Of a stretch of 64,000 nt of DNA, positions 25,644-35,057 are shown piece by piece; the stretch's first letter is position 1, and the number at the start of each line of letters is the position of its first letter. This DNA comes from Amorphoplanes digitatis (GTDB lineage Bacteria > Actinomycetota > Actinomycetes > Mycobacteriales > Micromonosporaceae). The stretch is taken from contig NZ_JACHNH010000001.1 of assembly GCF_014205335.1 (NCBI RefSeq), forward strand, positions 992,001 to 1,056,000, in the 5' to 3' direction. The notes under the pieces are model-generated. The model ran no database searches, was not told where the DNA came from, and saw nothing but the letters and a program-made list of their open reading frames with translations. The translations under genes and the position numbers were made by a program.

Positions 25644-27239
25644 CTAAACCCCAAGATCTTTCAAGATGCGCCGCGCCGCGTTGTGGCCCGCCGCGCCGAT
25701 CACGCTGCCGGCGGGGTGTGCGCCGGCCGACCCCGCATAGAGGCCGTCCAGCCCGGTGAAATACGGCATCCGCTCGTTGAAAGCGACCGTGTTGTCGACG
25801 TGGTGGATGTGGCCGCCGGTGATGCCGAAGTGCCGTTCGATTCCGGGCGGGCTCAGCGGCATCATGTCCGCGACCAGCGACGAGGTGCCCGGCGCGTAGC
25901 GGTCGACGATGTCCAGCAGCCGCTCGGCGTAGCCGGGCAGCGCCTCGTCCCAGGTCGTGCCGGCCAGGGTGTACGGCACCGACTGGACGAACAGGGCCGA
26001 CGAGTGGTGGCCGGCCGAATCTTGCAGGGACGGGTCGACCGTGGTGTGCAGGTACCACTCGATGGTCGGCTCGGCCGGCAGGCGGCCCGCCTGCACGTCG
26101 GCCCACATCGCGCGCAGCGCGGCCATCGGGGAGTCGGTCTCGGTGAGCCCGGCCAGGCCCGCGGAGCCGGGCAGCAGGTGGATGGTCGACCCGAACGGCG
26201 AGGCGGCGTCCTCGGGCAGGCAGGGGAACCGCGGCAGCCCGCTGAGCGCGAGGTTGAGCTTCAGGGTCGTACCCGGCCGCCGCACGGCCGCCATCCGGTC
26301 GGTCAGCGCGGCGGGCAGCGCGCCCTCAGGGACCAGGCTGATGAGCTGGTACGGGTCGCAGGCGCCCAGCACCACCCGGGAGGTGATCTCCCGCCCGTCG
26401 GCCAGGACGACGCCGGTCGCGGCACCCTGTGAGACGGTCACCGCCGACACCGGCGTGCCGGTGAAGATTCCCGCGCCGGCCGCGCGCGCGGCCGCGGCGA
26501 ACGTGCCCGACACCGTGCCCATGCCGCCGGCGGCGATCATCCAGGTGCCGTCCGAGCCGGGCAGCCGGCACATGTTGTGCACCAGGAAGTTGTGGCCCGT
26601 GCCCGGGTCGTCGGGGCCCGCGTTCAGCCCGGAGAGGCCGTCGGTCACCGCGTACATGCTCACCAGGAGTTCGCTCTTGAAGCCGAACCGGTCGAGGTAG
26701 TCGGCGACGGAGCCGCGTACGAGATCGATGAAGGTGCTTTGCAGCTGCGGGCGGATGTGCCGGTCGGCGATCGCCTCGACGGATGCGGGCTCCTGTAGCC
26801 AGGCCGGGGCGAGATCGGCGCGCAGCGCCGCGATCTCGACCTGTAGCGCCTCGTCGGCCGCGATGTCGCGCGGCGAGAAGAACCGCTCGAACTGCGCCCG
26901 GGTGGCCTCGCGGTCCGTGCCGAACAGCAGGTACGGCGAGCCGGGGCCGCCCGGCGTCGGCAGGAAGTAGTGCGGGTCGCGGCGCAGCACCGGGATGTCG
27001 ACGTCCAGCGTGCGCAGCAGCTCCGGCGGCATCAGGCCCAGCAGGTACGAGCCGGTGGAGTGGCCGAGGCCGGGCACCTTGGCGAACGGGTGCTCGGTCC
27101 GGGTGGCGCCGCCGATGACGTCGGCGGCCTCCAGCACCACGACGTCGAGGCCGGCGCGGGCCAGCAGCACGGCGGAGACCAGCCCGTTGTGGCCGGACCC
27201 GATGATCACCACATCGGCACGATCAGGCAGAGACCTCAT
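25644..27239 (-). CDS. Phytoene desaturase-like FAD-dependent oxidoreductase
   Basis: A 531-aa flavoprotein of the CrtI/amine-oxidase-like family. The N-terminal dinucleotide-binding loop is DVVIIGSGHNGLVSAVLLAR, then LEAADVIGGATRTE; the C-terminal FAD motif is GLYAGSAGAHPAGSVIGAAG. No other carotenoid gene is present in the window, so carotenoid desaturation is not assured; many actinobacterial homologues have unknown substrates. It is 12 nt downstream of the TetR gene on the same strand, so the two may be co-transcribed. Confidence 0.85.
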   Translation of the reverse strand: MRSLPDRADVVIIGSGHNGLVSAVLLARAGLDVVVLEAADVIGGATRTEHPFAKVPGLGHSTGSYLLGLMPPELLRTLDVDIPVLRRDPHYFLPTPGGPGSPYLLFGTDREATRAQFERFFSPRDIAADEALQVEIAALRADLAPAWLQEPASVEAIADRHIRPQLQSTFIDLVRGSVADYLDRFGFKSELLVSMYAVTDGLSGLNAGPDDPGTGHNFLVHNMCRLPGSDGTWMIAAGGMGTVSGTFAAAARAAGAGIFTGTPVSAVTVSQGAATGVVLADGREITSRVVLGACDPYQLISLVPEGALPAALTDRMAAVRRPGTTLKLNLALSGLPRFPCLPEDAASPFGSTIHLLPGSAGLAGLTETDSPMAALRAMWADVQAGRLPAEPTIEWYLHTTVDPSLQDSAGHHSSALFVQSVPYTLAGTTWDEALPGYAERLLDIVDRYAPGTSSLVADMMPLSPPGIERHFGITGGHIHHVDNTVAFNERMPYFTGLDGLYAGSAGAHPAGSVIGAAGHNAARRILKDLGV

Positions 27240-27250
27240 GGGCGCCGAGC

Positions 27251-27958
27251 CTAGCGCCCCAGATGGCCTACGGTCCGGGACAATTCAAGCTCGAACAGGG
27301 GTTCCACGTCCGTCATCGCCCACCTGAGGTGCCCGAAGACCTCCATCGCCACGATTCCGTACAGGCGGGTCCAGGCGGCCACGAAGAGGTAGATCACCGG
27401 CAGCGGGAAGCGATCGCCGAACGTGTCCAGGTAGGGGGCGAAGAGGTCCCGCTGGGCGTCCTCGGGCAGGTCCGGGGCGGCTCCGGCGAACGGGTGGCGC
27501 TCGAAGTGCTCACCCAGCGTGGTGAAGAACGCCTCGGCGAAGCGGGCGCCGGCGTCGCTGAGCGGGTCGCACGGCCCCGCGATCCGGGTGACGCCGGGTA
27601 CCGGGCTGCCGAACATCAGCGCGAACTCGGCGGGATGGGCGAGCGACCAGCGCCGGAACTCCCGGACCATGTGGCCGATCCGGACCAGCGGCTCCTCGTC
27701 GGCGTGGTCGTCGGCGACCGCGACGATGGCGCCGCGCAGGTCCTCGAAGAGGTCGGTGACGACGGCGAGGACGAGCGCGTCGAGGCTGTCGAAGTAGCGG
27801 TACAGCGCAGGCGCGGTGAGGCCGACGTCGCGGGCGATGGCCCGCAGCGAGATGGCCGTCGGCCCGCCGGCGACGAGCAGGCGCCGGGCGGCCTCCTTGA
27901 CCTCGATGACGGTCTCCGCGCGCAGCCGTTCCCGGCGGCTGGGCGTGGCGGTCGTCAT
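27251..27958 (-). CDS. TetR-family transcriptional repressor
   Basis: A 235-aa regulator: the HTH is in ISLRAIARDVGLTAPALYRY (about 30-60), followed by a WHG/TetR_C_13-like ligand domain. ATG 27958 fits the family start; the open frame goes to 27997, inside the operator. It is divergent from the MMPL transporter, with a perfect palindrome between them, so it most likely represses the transporter and itself. The oxidoreductase gene downstream may share this control. Confidence 0.92.
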   Translation of the reverse strand: MTTATPSRRERLRAETVIEVKEAARRLLVAGGPTAISLRAIARDVGLTAPALYRYFDSLDALVLAVVTDLFEDLRGAIVAVADDHADEEPLVRIGHMVREFRRWSLAHPAEFALMFGSPVPGVTRIAGPCDPLSDAGARFAEAFFTTLGEHFERHPFAGAAPDLPEDAQRDLFAPYLDTFGDRFPLPVIYLFVAAWTRLYGIVAMEVFGHLRWAMTDVEPLFELELSRTVGHLGR

Positions 27959-27998
27959 AGTCGGGCTCCGTTGACGTAGGCGAACGGCGTTTGCCAAG

Positions 27999-28013
27999 GT
28001 GAACAGTGTTCAC
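27999..28013. promoter_or_regulatory. TetR operator (perfect palindrome)
   Basis: GTGAACA-G-TGTTCAC is a perfect 15-nt palindrome in the 106-nt region between the divergent tetR and MMPL starts, 41 nt from the tetR ATG and 52 nt from the MMPL ATG. Half-sites of this type (TGAACA...TGTTCA) are common for TetR repressors of MMPL pumps. Confidence 0.75.
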
Positions 28014-28064
28014 AATAGCTGTCGGATTCTAAGCGACTCTAACCTCCGCGCGGGAGGCAAACAG

Positions 28065-30203
28065 ATGTTCGGCTGGTGGGGCGGAGCGGTCGTCCGGCTG
28101 CGCTGGTGGGTGGTCGCGGCCGGGCTCGCGGTCGTCGTCGCGGGCGCGACCTGGGGAGCCGGCGTGTTCGGCGCGCTCACCGGCGGCGGCTACGACGACC
28201 CGGACAGCGAGTCCAACCGCGCCGCGGCCGTCGCGGAGCAGCTCGGCCGGGGCGAGCCCGACCTGATCGTGCTCTGGTCCAGCGACACCGTCCCGGTGAC
28301 GGACGCGGGCCCGCGCGGCGCGGTCGCCGGCGTGGTCGAGCGACTGCGCGCCCGCCCGGAGGTCGCGCAGGTGGTCGCACACACCGACGAGAACGCGCCG
28401 CCCGCCCTGGTCAGCAACGATCGGCGGGAAACCTACGCGGCCGTCTACCTCGCCGCGACGGACGAGGACGGCAAGGCGGCGGCCTACCACCGGATCGAGC
28501 CCGATTTCGCGGCGCCCGGGCTGACCACCCGGGTCGGCGGCATCGTCGCCTTCACCGACCAGGCCAACACACAGACCGAGGAGGACATCACCCGGGCGGA
28601 GATCTTCTCCCTTCCGGTGCTCTTCGTGCTGCTCGTGCTGATCTTCCGCGGCCTCATCGCCGCCCTCTCGCCGCTGGTCATCGGCGGCATCGCGATCCTC
28701 GGCGCGTTCGTGGCGGTGCGCGCGCTGACCTACGTCACCGACATCTCCGTCTTCGCGATCAACGTGATCACGCTGCTGGGCCTCGGCATGGCCGTGGACT
28801 ACTCGCTGTTCGTGGTGAGCCGCTTCCGCGAGGAGCTGGCGAACGGCAAGGACGTGCCCGCCGCCATCCGTACCACGGTCGCGACCGCCGGCCGCACGGT
28901 CATGGTCTCGGGCCTCACCATCGTCCTGGCGCTGTCCAGCCTGCTGATCTTTCCGCAGCCCTTCCTCGGCGGCATGGCCATCGGCGGCATGGCCGCCGTG
29001 CTGGTCGCGATGATCGCCGCGCTGACCGTGCTGCCGGCCGCGCTGTCGCTGCTCGGCCACCGGATCGACCGGCTGCGCATCCCGCTGCCGCGGCGGTCCC
29101 GGCCCGGCGCGGGCTGGGCGCGGCTCGCGCACAGCGTCATGCGCCGCCCGGCGCCGTACGTCATCGGCGTGCTGATCGTGCTGGCCGCCTTCGCGGCGCC
29201 GTTCCTGCGGGTCGAGTTCGGCGGCTTCGACGAACGGGTGCTGCCCGCCGACACCACGGCGCGCATCGTCGGCGAGCGGCTGAGCACGGACTTCCCCGGC
29301 GGCGGCGAGAACCCGATAAACGTGCTGGTGACCGGCGGGCCCGCCGAGGCCCTTGCCGGGCAGATCGCGGCACTGCCGAACGTGACCGGCGCCGCCGTCA
29401 CCGCCGAGCGTGGCGGCTCCTCGCTGATCACCGTGACCTATCCCGGCACGCTGTCGCGGGGTGAGTCGCGGGACATCGTCTCGGACATCCGCGAGCTCAC
29501 CCCGCCGTCGGGCACCGAGGTGCTGGTCGGCGGCCGGCCGGCGATCGACCTCGACCTGCTGGAGAGCCTCGCCGACCGGCTGCCCTGGATGGCGCTGATC
29601 ATGGCGCTGGCCACGATCCTGCTGCTCTTCCTCGCCTTCGGCTCGGTGCTGCTGCCGATCAAGGCGGTGCTGATGAACCTCGTCTCGATCGGCGCGTCCT
29701 TCGGCGTGGTCGTCTGGATCTTCCAGGACGGTCACCTCGAGGGCCCGCTGGCGTTCGAGTCGACCGGATACATCGAGCCCAGCAACATGATCCTCGTGCT
29801 CGCCGTGCTGTTCGGCCTGGCCACCGACTACGAGGTGTTCCTGCTGTCGCGGGTCCGCGAGGAGTGGGACAGGACCGGCGACAACCCGGTCGCGGTGGCC
29901 TCCGGGCTACAGCACACCGGCGGCATCATCACGGCCGCGGCGCTGCTGCTGATCACGGTCGTGGCCGGCTTCGCCACCGGCGGGGTGACGGTCATCAAGA
30001 CCATCGGCATCGGCATGATCGTGGCGATCATCGTGGACGCGACGCTGGTACGGGCGCTGCTGGTGCCGGCGACGATGCGGCTGCTGGGCCGCTGGAACTG
30101 GTGGGCGCCGGGCCTGCTGGGCCGCTTCTACACCCGGTACGGCATCCACGAGTCGGAGCCGGCGGCGACCGCGGCGCCCGACCGTGAGGCCGCCCGCGTA
30201 TAG
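28065..30203 (+). CDS. MMPL family RND-type transporter
   Basis: A 712-aa inner-membrane pump with two repeats of one membrane helix, a periplasmic loop and five helices. The MMPL core is visible twice: MAVDYSLFVVSRFREEL (about 240) and ATDYEVFLLSRVREEW (about 590), which hold the proton-relay Asp/Tyr pairs. MMPL proteins export lipids or drugs. ATG 28065 has GGGAGG 9 nt upstream. It is divergent from, and likely repressed by, the adjacent TetR. Confidence 0.94.
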   Translation: MFGWWGGAVVRLRWWVVAAGLAVVVAGATWGAGVFGALTGGGYDDPDSESNRAAAVAEQLGRGEPDLIVLWSSDTVPVTDAGPRGAVAGVVERLRARPEVAQVVAHTDENAPPALVSNDRRETYAAVYLAATDEDGKAAAYHRIEPDFAAPGLTTRVGGIVAFTDQANTQTEEDITRAEIFSLPVLFVLLVLIFRGLIAALSPLVIGGIAILGAFVAVRALTYVTDISVFAINVITLLGLGMAVDYSLFVVSRFREELANGKDVPAAIRTTVATAGRTVMVSGLTIVLALSSLLIFPQPFLGGMAIGGMAAVLVAMIAALTVLPAALSLLGHRIDRLRIPLPRRSRPGAGWARLAHSVMRRPAPYVIGVLIVLAAFAAPFLRVEFGGFDERVLPADTTARIVGERLSTDFPGGGENPINVLVTGGPAEALAGQIAALPNVTGAAVTAERGGSSLITVTYPGTLSRGESRDIVSDIRELTPPSGTEVLVGGRPAIDLDLLESLADRLPWMALIMALATILLLFLAFGSVLLPIKAVLMNLVSIGASFGVVVWIFQDGHLEGPLAFESTGYIEPSNMILVLAVLFGLATDYEVFLLSRVREEWDRTGDNPVAVASGLQHTGGIITAAALLLITVVAGFATGGVTVIKTIGIGMIVAIIVDATLVRALLVPATMRLLGRWNWWAPGLLGRFYTRYGIHESEPAATAAPDREAARV

Positions 30204-30233
30204 GGCCTCGTGCCAGCAGGGGAAGATGGGTCC

Positions 30234-31436
30234 ATGCGTGAGCTAGTCCTGCTCGGGTCCACCGGGTCCATCGGTACTCAGGCCATCGACATCGTGCGCC
30301 GCAATCCGGACAGGTTCCGGGTCGTCGCGATCGGTGCCGGCGGCGGCAACGTCGAACTGCTCGCGGCGCAGGCGCTCGAGCTCGCCGTCGACGTCGTCGG
30401 GGTCGCGTACTCCAGCGCCGTGCAGGACCTCCAGCTCGCGTTCTACGCCGAGGCGCAGAAGCGGGGCTGGGCAACCGGCGACTTCAAGCTTCCGAAGATC
30501 GTCGCCGGGCCGGACGCGATGACCGAGCTCGCGCAGTGGCCGTGCGACGTGGTGCTCAACGGGGTCGTCGGCAGCCTCGGGCTCGCGCCGACGCTGGCGG
30601 CGCTGCGCGCCGGGCGTACCCTCGCGCTCGCCAACAAGGAGTCGCTGGTCGCCGGCGGCCCGCTGGTCAAGGCCGCGGTGACGCGGCCGGGGCAGATCGT
30701 GCCCGTCGACTCCGAGCACTCCGCGCTGGCGCAGTGCCTGCGCGGCGGGTCCACCGCCGAGGTGCGCCGGCTGATCCTGACCGCCAGCGGCGGTGCCTTC
30801 CGGGATCGCCGGCGCTCCGAGCTGACGAACGTCACACCGGACGAGGCGCTCAAGCACCCGACGTGGGACATGGGCCCGGTCGTCACGATCAACTCGGCCA
30901 CCATGGTGAACAAGGGGCTCGAGGTGATCGAGGCGCACGAGCTGTTCGGCGTGCCGTACTCCGCGATCGAGGTCATGGTCCACCCGCAGTCGGTGCTGCA
31001 CTCGCTCGTCGAGTTCGTCGACGGGTCGACGTTGGCGCAGGCCAGCCCGCCCGACATGCGGCTGCCGATCGCCCTCGCGCTGGCCTGGCCGGACCGGGTG
31101 AACGACGCCGCGGCGGCGGTCGACTGGACCCTCGCGCACAACTGGGAGCTGCGCCCGCTCGACGACGAGGCGTTCCCCGCGGTGCGGCTGGCCAAGGCCG
31201 CGGGTGAGACCGGCCACTGCCGGCCGGCCATCTACAACGCGGCGAACGAAGAGTGTGTGGCCGCCTTCGTGTCCGGTCGGCTACCTTTTCTTGGCATCGT
31301 CGACACCCTCGAGGCGGTGCTCGCGGCTGCTCCAGACTTCGACGAACCGGGTACCGTCGATGAGGTGCTTTCCGCGGAGACCTGGGCGCGTGCCCAGGCG
31401 CAGCGGATGATCGCGACGGCGGCTGAAGGAGCCTGA
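30234..31436 (+). CDS. dxr: 1-deoxy-D-xylulose 5-phosphate reductoisomerase
   Basis: DXR makes MEP from DXP with NADPH, the first committed step of the MEP isoprenoid pathway. The 400-aa protein begins [20 protein letters not shown] (NADPH loop) and contains [12 protein letters not shown], the metal/catalytic [17 protein letters not shown] and [16 protein letters not shown] 30234 has GGGGAAG upstream. It overlaps the next gene (TGATG) and heads a dxr-rip-ispG unit. Confidence 0.97.
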   Translation: MRELVLLGSTGSIGTQAIDIVRRNPDRFRVVAIGAGGGNVELLAAQALELAVDVVGVAYSSAVQDLQLAFYAEAQKRGWATGDFKLPKIVAGPDAMTELAQWPCDVVLNGVVGSLGLAPTLAALRAGRTLALANKESLVAGGPLVKAAVTRPGQIVPVDSEHSALAQCLRGGSTAEVRRLILTASGGAFRDRRRSELTNVTPDEALKHPTWDMGPVVTINSATMVNKGLEVIEAHELFGVPYSAIEVMVHPQSVLHSLVEFVDGSTLAQASPPDMRLPIALALAWPDRVNDAAAAVDWTLAHNWELRPLDDEAFPAVRLAKAAGETGHCRPAIYNAANEECVAAFVSGRLPFLGIVDTLEAVLAAAPDFDEPGTVDEVLSAETWARAQAQRMIATAAEGA

Positions 31437-32692
31437 TGCTGTACTGGTTGGGAACGGCGGCCTTCGCGCTGGCGATTTTGATCTCGGTCAGCCTCCATGA
31501 GCTGGGCCACATGATCACGGCCAAGCGGTTCGGCATGAAGGTGACAAAGTATTTCGTCGGCTTCGGCCCGACGATCTTCTCGTTCCACCGCGGCGAGACC
31601 GAGTACGGCCTCAAGGCCATCCCGCTCGGCGGCTTCTGCAAGATCGTCGGGATGACGCCGCAGGACGACGACGTCTCGGAGGAGGACCAGCCGCGGGCCA
31701 TGTGGCGCTACCCGGTGTGGAAGCGCACGGTCGTGATGTCCGCCGGCTCGGTCACCCACTTCGCGCTGGCCATCGTCGCCGCCTGGTGCGCCGCGGTCTT
31801 CGTCGGCCTGCCCAACCCCGACCTGCCGACCACCGTCGCGCAGCAGATCGCCCTGCCGGCCCGGATCTCGGTCGGCAAGTGCGTGCAGGTCGTCTACAGC
31901 GAGAAGGAATGCAACGTCGGAGTCGGCACCGACGTGGCAGCGCCGTCGGCCGCGGCGGGTCTGCTGACCGGCGACGTGATCACCAAGGTCGGCGACACCC
32001 CGATCACCAGCTACGGCCAGCTCACCGACGTGATCCGGGCCGCGAAGCCCGGGCCGACGACGTTCGAGTACACCCGCGACGGCGTGGCCGGCAGCACCAC
32101 CGTGAACATGATCGAGGCGCAGCGCCCGCCGCTCGACGACCCGAAGGGCCCGATCACCAAGGTCTCGGTGGTGGGCATCGGCCAGAGCATCGGCATGCCG
32201 GGCACGGTCACCTACGGCCCGATCGACGGCATCGGCGCCAGCCTGCGCTACGACTGGAGCCTGGTCGAGGGCTCGTTCGTGGCGATGAAGCGCATCCCCG
32301 AGAAGATCCCGGCGCTCTGGCGCTCGATCACCGGCGATGAGCGCGACCCGAACACCCCGATCAGCGTCATCGGCGCGAGCCGGATCGGCGGCGAGGCGAT
32401 CGAGCGCGGCGTGCCCGAGGTGTTCCTGCTGATCTTCATCTCGCTGAACGTCTTCATCGGCATCTTCAACCTGCTGCCGCTGCTGCCGCTCGACGGCGGC
32501 CACATCGCCATCGCCTGGTACGAGCGGGCGCGCTCGTGGCTCTACGCCAAGATGCACAAGCCCGACCCGGGCCGCGTCGACTACTTCAAGCTGATGCCGT
32601 TGACGTACGTAGTCATCCTGATCGGTGGCGCGTTCACCCTGTTGACAGCCACCGCCGACGTGATCAACCCGATCACGATCTTCTCGAAGTGA
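31436..32692 (+). CDS. M50 site-2 protease (Rip1/RseP family)
   Basis: A 418-aa intramembrane metalloprotease. The zinc motif HExxH is in SVSLHELGHMITAKRFG (residues about 20-27) and the second ligand in LPLLPLDGGHIAI. Between them lies one PDZ domain (about 165-240, VGVGTDVAAPSAAAGLLTGD). Such proteases cleave anti-sigma factors and other membrane proteins. In actinobacteria the gene is regularly placed between dxr and ispG, as here; it is orthologous in position to M. tuberculosis rip1. Confidence 0.94.
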   Translation: MLYWLGTAAFALAILISVSLHELGHMITAKRFGMKVTKYFVGFGPTIFSFHRGETEYGLKAIPLGGFCKIVGMTPQDDDVSEEDQPRAMWRYPVWKRTVVMSAGSVTHFALAIVAAWCAAVFVGLPNPDLPTTVAQQIALPARISVGKCVQVVYSEKECNVGVGTDVAAPSAAAGLLTGDVITKVGDTPITSYGQLTDVIRAAKPGPTTFEYTRDGVAGSTTVNMIEAQRPPLDDPKGPITKVSVVGIGQSIGMPGTVTYGPIDGIGASLRYDWSLVEGSFVAMKRIPEKIPALWRSITGDERDPNTPISVIGASRIGGEAIERGVPEVFLLIFISLNVFIGIFNLLPLLPLDGGHIAIAWYERARSWLYAKMHKPDPGRVDYFKLMPLTYVVILIGGAFTLLTATADVINPITIFSK

Positions 32693-32706
32693 GAGTGCGT
32701 AGATAA

Positions 32707-33879
32707 ATGACCGCAATCAGTCTCGGCATGCCGGCAGTTCCGCCGCCCCCGCTGGCCACCCGTCGGCTGAGCCGCCAGATCAACGTCGGTGGCGTCCTGG
32801 TGGGCGGTGGCGCGCCGGTCAGCGTCCAGTCGATGACCACGACGCTGACCTCCGACGTCAACGCGACCCTCCAGCAGATCGCCGAGCTCACCGCCGCCGG
32901 CTGCCAGATCGTCCGGGTCGCGGTGCCGTCGCAGGACGACGTCGAGGCGCTGCCGGCGATCGCGAAGAAGTCGCAGATCCCGGTGATCGCGGACATCCAC
33001 TTCCAGCCCCGCTACGTCTTCGCGGCGATCGACGCCGGCTGCGCGGCGGTCCGGGTCAACCCCGGCAACATCCGCCAGTTCGACGACAAGGTCAAGGAGA
33101 TCGCCAAGGCGGCCGGGGACGCGAACGTCCCGATCCGCATCGGCGTGAACGCGGGCTCGCTCGACAAGCGCCTGCTGGAGAAGTACGGCAAGGCGACCGC
33201 CGAGGCCCTGGTCGAGTCGGCCCTCTGGGAATGCTCCCTCTTCGAGGAGCACGGCTTCCGCGACATCAAGATCTCGGTCAAGCACAACGACCCGGTCGTG
33301 ATGATCCGCGCATACCGCCAGCTGGCCGAGCAGTGCGACTACCCGCTGCACCTCGGCGTGACCGAGGCCGGCCCGGCGTTCCAGGGCACGATCAAGAGCG
33401 CGGTGGCGTTCGGCGCCCTGCTGGCCGAGGGCATCGGCGACACCATCCGGGTCTCCCTCTCCGCACCGCCGGTCGAGGAGATCAAGGTCGGCCAGGGGAT
33501 CCTGGAGTCGCTCGGCCTGCGCGAGCGCGGCCTCGAGATCGTCTCCTGCCCGTCGTGCGGCCGCGCCCAGGTCGACGTCTACACGCTCGCGGAGCAGGTC
33601 ACGGCGGCGCTCGAGGGATTCCCGGTGCCGCTGCGGGTCGCGGTCATGGGCTGCGTAGTCAACGGCCCGGGCGAGGCGCGAGAGGCGGACCTCGGCGTAG
33701 CCTCCGGCAACGGCAAGGGCCAGATCTTCGTAAAGGGCCAGGTCATCAAGACGGTCCCGGAGTCGATCATCGTCGAAACCCTGGTCGAGGAGGCCCTGCG
33801 CCTCGCCGACCAGATGGGCGCCGAAATCCCGGACGAACTCCGCGAACTCCTCCCAGGCGCGACCGTCACGGTCCACTGA
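32707..33879 (+). CDS. ispG: 4-hydroxy-3-methylbut-2-en-1-yl diphosphate synthase
   Basis: IspG converts MEcPP to HMBPP with a 4Fe-4S cluster. The 390-aa protein has the TIM-barrel N-terminal part ([40 protein letters not shown]) and the cluster ligands in CPSCGRAQ and [11 protein letters not shown]. It completes the three-gene unit begun by dxr. It is followed by the convergent repeat array. Confidence 0.97.
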   Translation: MTAISLGMPAVPPPPLATRRLSRQINVGGVLVGGGAPVSVQSMTTTLTSDVNATLQQIAELTAAGCQIVRVAVPSQDDVEALPAIAKKSQIPVIADIHFQPRYVFAAIDAGCAAVRVNPGNIRQFDDKVKEIAKAAGDANVPIRIGVNAGSLDKRLLEKYGKATAEALVESALWECSLFEEHGFRDIKISVKHNDPVVMIRAYRQLAEQCDYPLHLGVTEAGPAFQGTIKSAVAFGALLAEGIGDTIRVSLSAPPVEEIKVGQGILESLGLRERGLEIVSCPSCGRAQVDVYTLAEQVTAALEGFPVPLRVAVMGCVVNGPGEAREADLGVASGNGKGQIFVKGQVIKTVPESIIVETLVEEALRLADQMGAEIPDELRELLPGATVTVH

Positions 33880-34038
33880 CCACAACCCAAACCGATCATC
33901 CGGTACGGCCACAGTCGCCCCCAACCGCAACACCGGCACTCGCCTCCAGCCTCAGAGCCAGTCACCGGTCCGGCCCTGCGGCCCAGCCGCCGGGCTGACC
34001 CGGCCGGTCACCCGAAAACTCGACGACGCTGCGCTGCT

Positions 34039-34790
34039 GGGTTGAGCCGGCGGCCAGCTCCGCGGGTTGGGCGGCGGTTGGTTCGGCTTCTGGGTTGAGC
34101 CGGCGGGCCGCTTTGCAGGTTCGGCGGTGGCCCGGTCCGGCTGGCGGGTTGAGTCGGTGGGTCGCTCTGCGGGTTGGGCTGTGGCCCGGTCCGGTTGGCG
34201 GGTTGAGCTGGCGGGTCGCTCTGCGGGTTGGGTGGCGGTTGGTTCGGCTGGTGGGTTGAGCCGGTGGGTCGCTCTGCGAGTTCGGCGGTGGCCCGGTCCG
34301 GCTGGCGGGTTGAGCTGGCGGGTCGCTCTGCGGGTTGGGTGGCGGTTGGTTCGGCTACCGGGTTGAGCCGGTGGGCCGCTCTGCGAGTTCGGCGGTGGCT
34401 CGGTCCGGCTGGCGGGTTGAGCTGGCGGGCTGCTTTGCGGGTTGGGTGGCGGTTGGTTTGGCTGCTGGGTTGAGTCGGTGGGCCGCCCTGCGGGTTGGGC
34501 GGTGGCCCGGTCCGGTTGGCGGGTTGAGCTGGCAAGTCGCTCTGCAGGTTGGGCGGTGGTTCCGTCCGGCTGGCGGGCCGCTCTGCGGTTGGGCGGCGGT
34601 TGGTTCGGCTGGCGGGTTGAGTCGGCCGGCTGATTTGCGGGTTGGGTGGCGGTTGGTTTGGCTGCTGGGTTGAGACGGCGGGTCGCTCTGCGGGTTCGGC
34701 TGTGTTCGGTCTGGCTGGCGGGTTGAGCCGGGGCGGGTTGAGCCGGAGGTCGGCTGTGTTCGGTCCAGTCGGCGGGTTGAGCTGGCGGGC
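34039..34790 (+). repeat. 53/54-nt tandem repeat array between ispG and the PadR gene
   Basis: About 13 units open with GGGTTGAG at 34039, 34092, 34146, 34200, 34253, 34307, 34360, 34414, 34467, 34521, 34614, 34667, 34720 and 34774. The spacing is mostly 53 or 54 nt, often alternating as a 107-nt higher-order unit. Two unit endings occur: GGTGGCCCGGTCCGGCTGGC and GGCGGTTGGTTCGGCTGG. One unit lacks its first part near 34574. Because 53 is not a multiple of three, no frame is kept; the long minus-strand frame over it (33952-34995) is Pro/Arg/Gln-rich and judged non-coding. Flanks 33880-34038 and 34791-35057 show nothing recognisable. Confidence 0.92.
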
Positions 34791-35057
34791 TGGTCCGGAG
34801 GTTCGGCGGGTGGGTTGGTCGGGCCGTCGGGTGGGTCGGCGGCCCGGGCCGGGGTTCAGAGCGGTGAGGTGACGGCACCCCACCCGGCCCGGGCGTCCGC
34901 GGCGTCGTGACGCGGGATGGCCGGGGCGGGTGGGTGCCGGTCGGCGCCCGTTTCTGGTGTGCGGGCGGGCGACGGTGTTGCGGTTGTGGTGGCACTCGCG
35001 CCGTACTGAAGAAGGCGCCGGACCAACGACGGGGCCTGGACCACGACTAAGAACGGG

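Noticed and set aside
9286-34790. Repeat arrays as CRISPR
   Set aside because: Units are directly adjacent and diverged with no unique spacers, and no cas genes are present.
33952-34995. 347-codon Pro/Arg/Gln-rich minus-strand frame over the 34-kb array
   Set aside because: Unit lengths of 53 and 54 nt shift frame between units, and several frames are open at once; not a conserved protein repeat.
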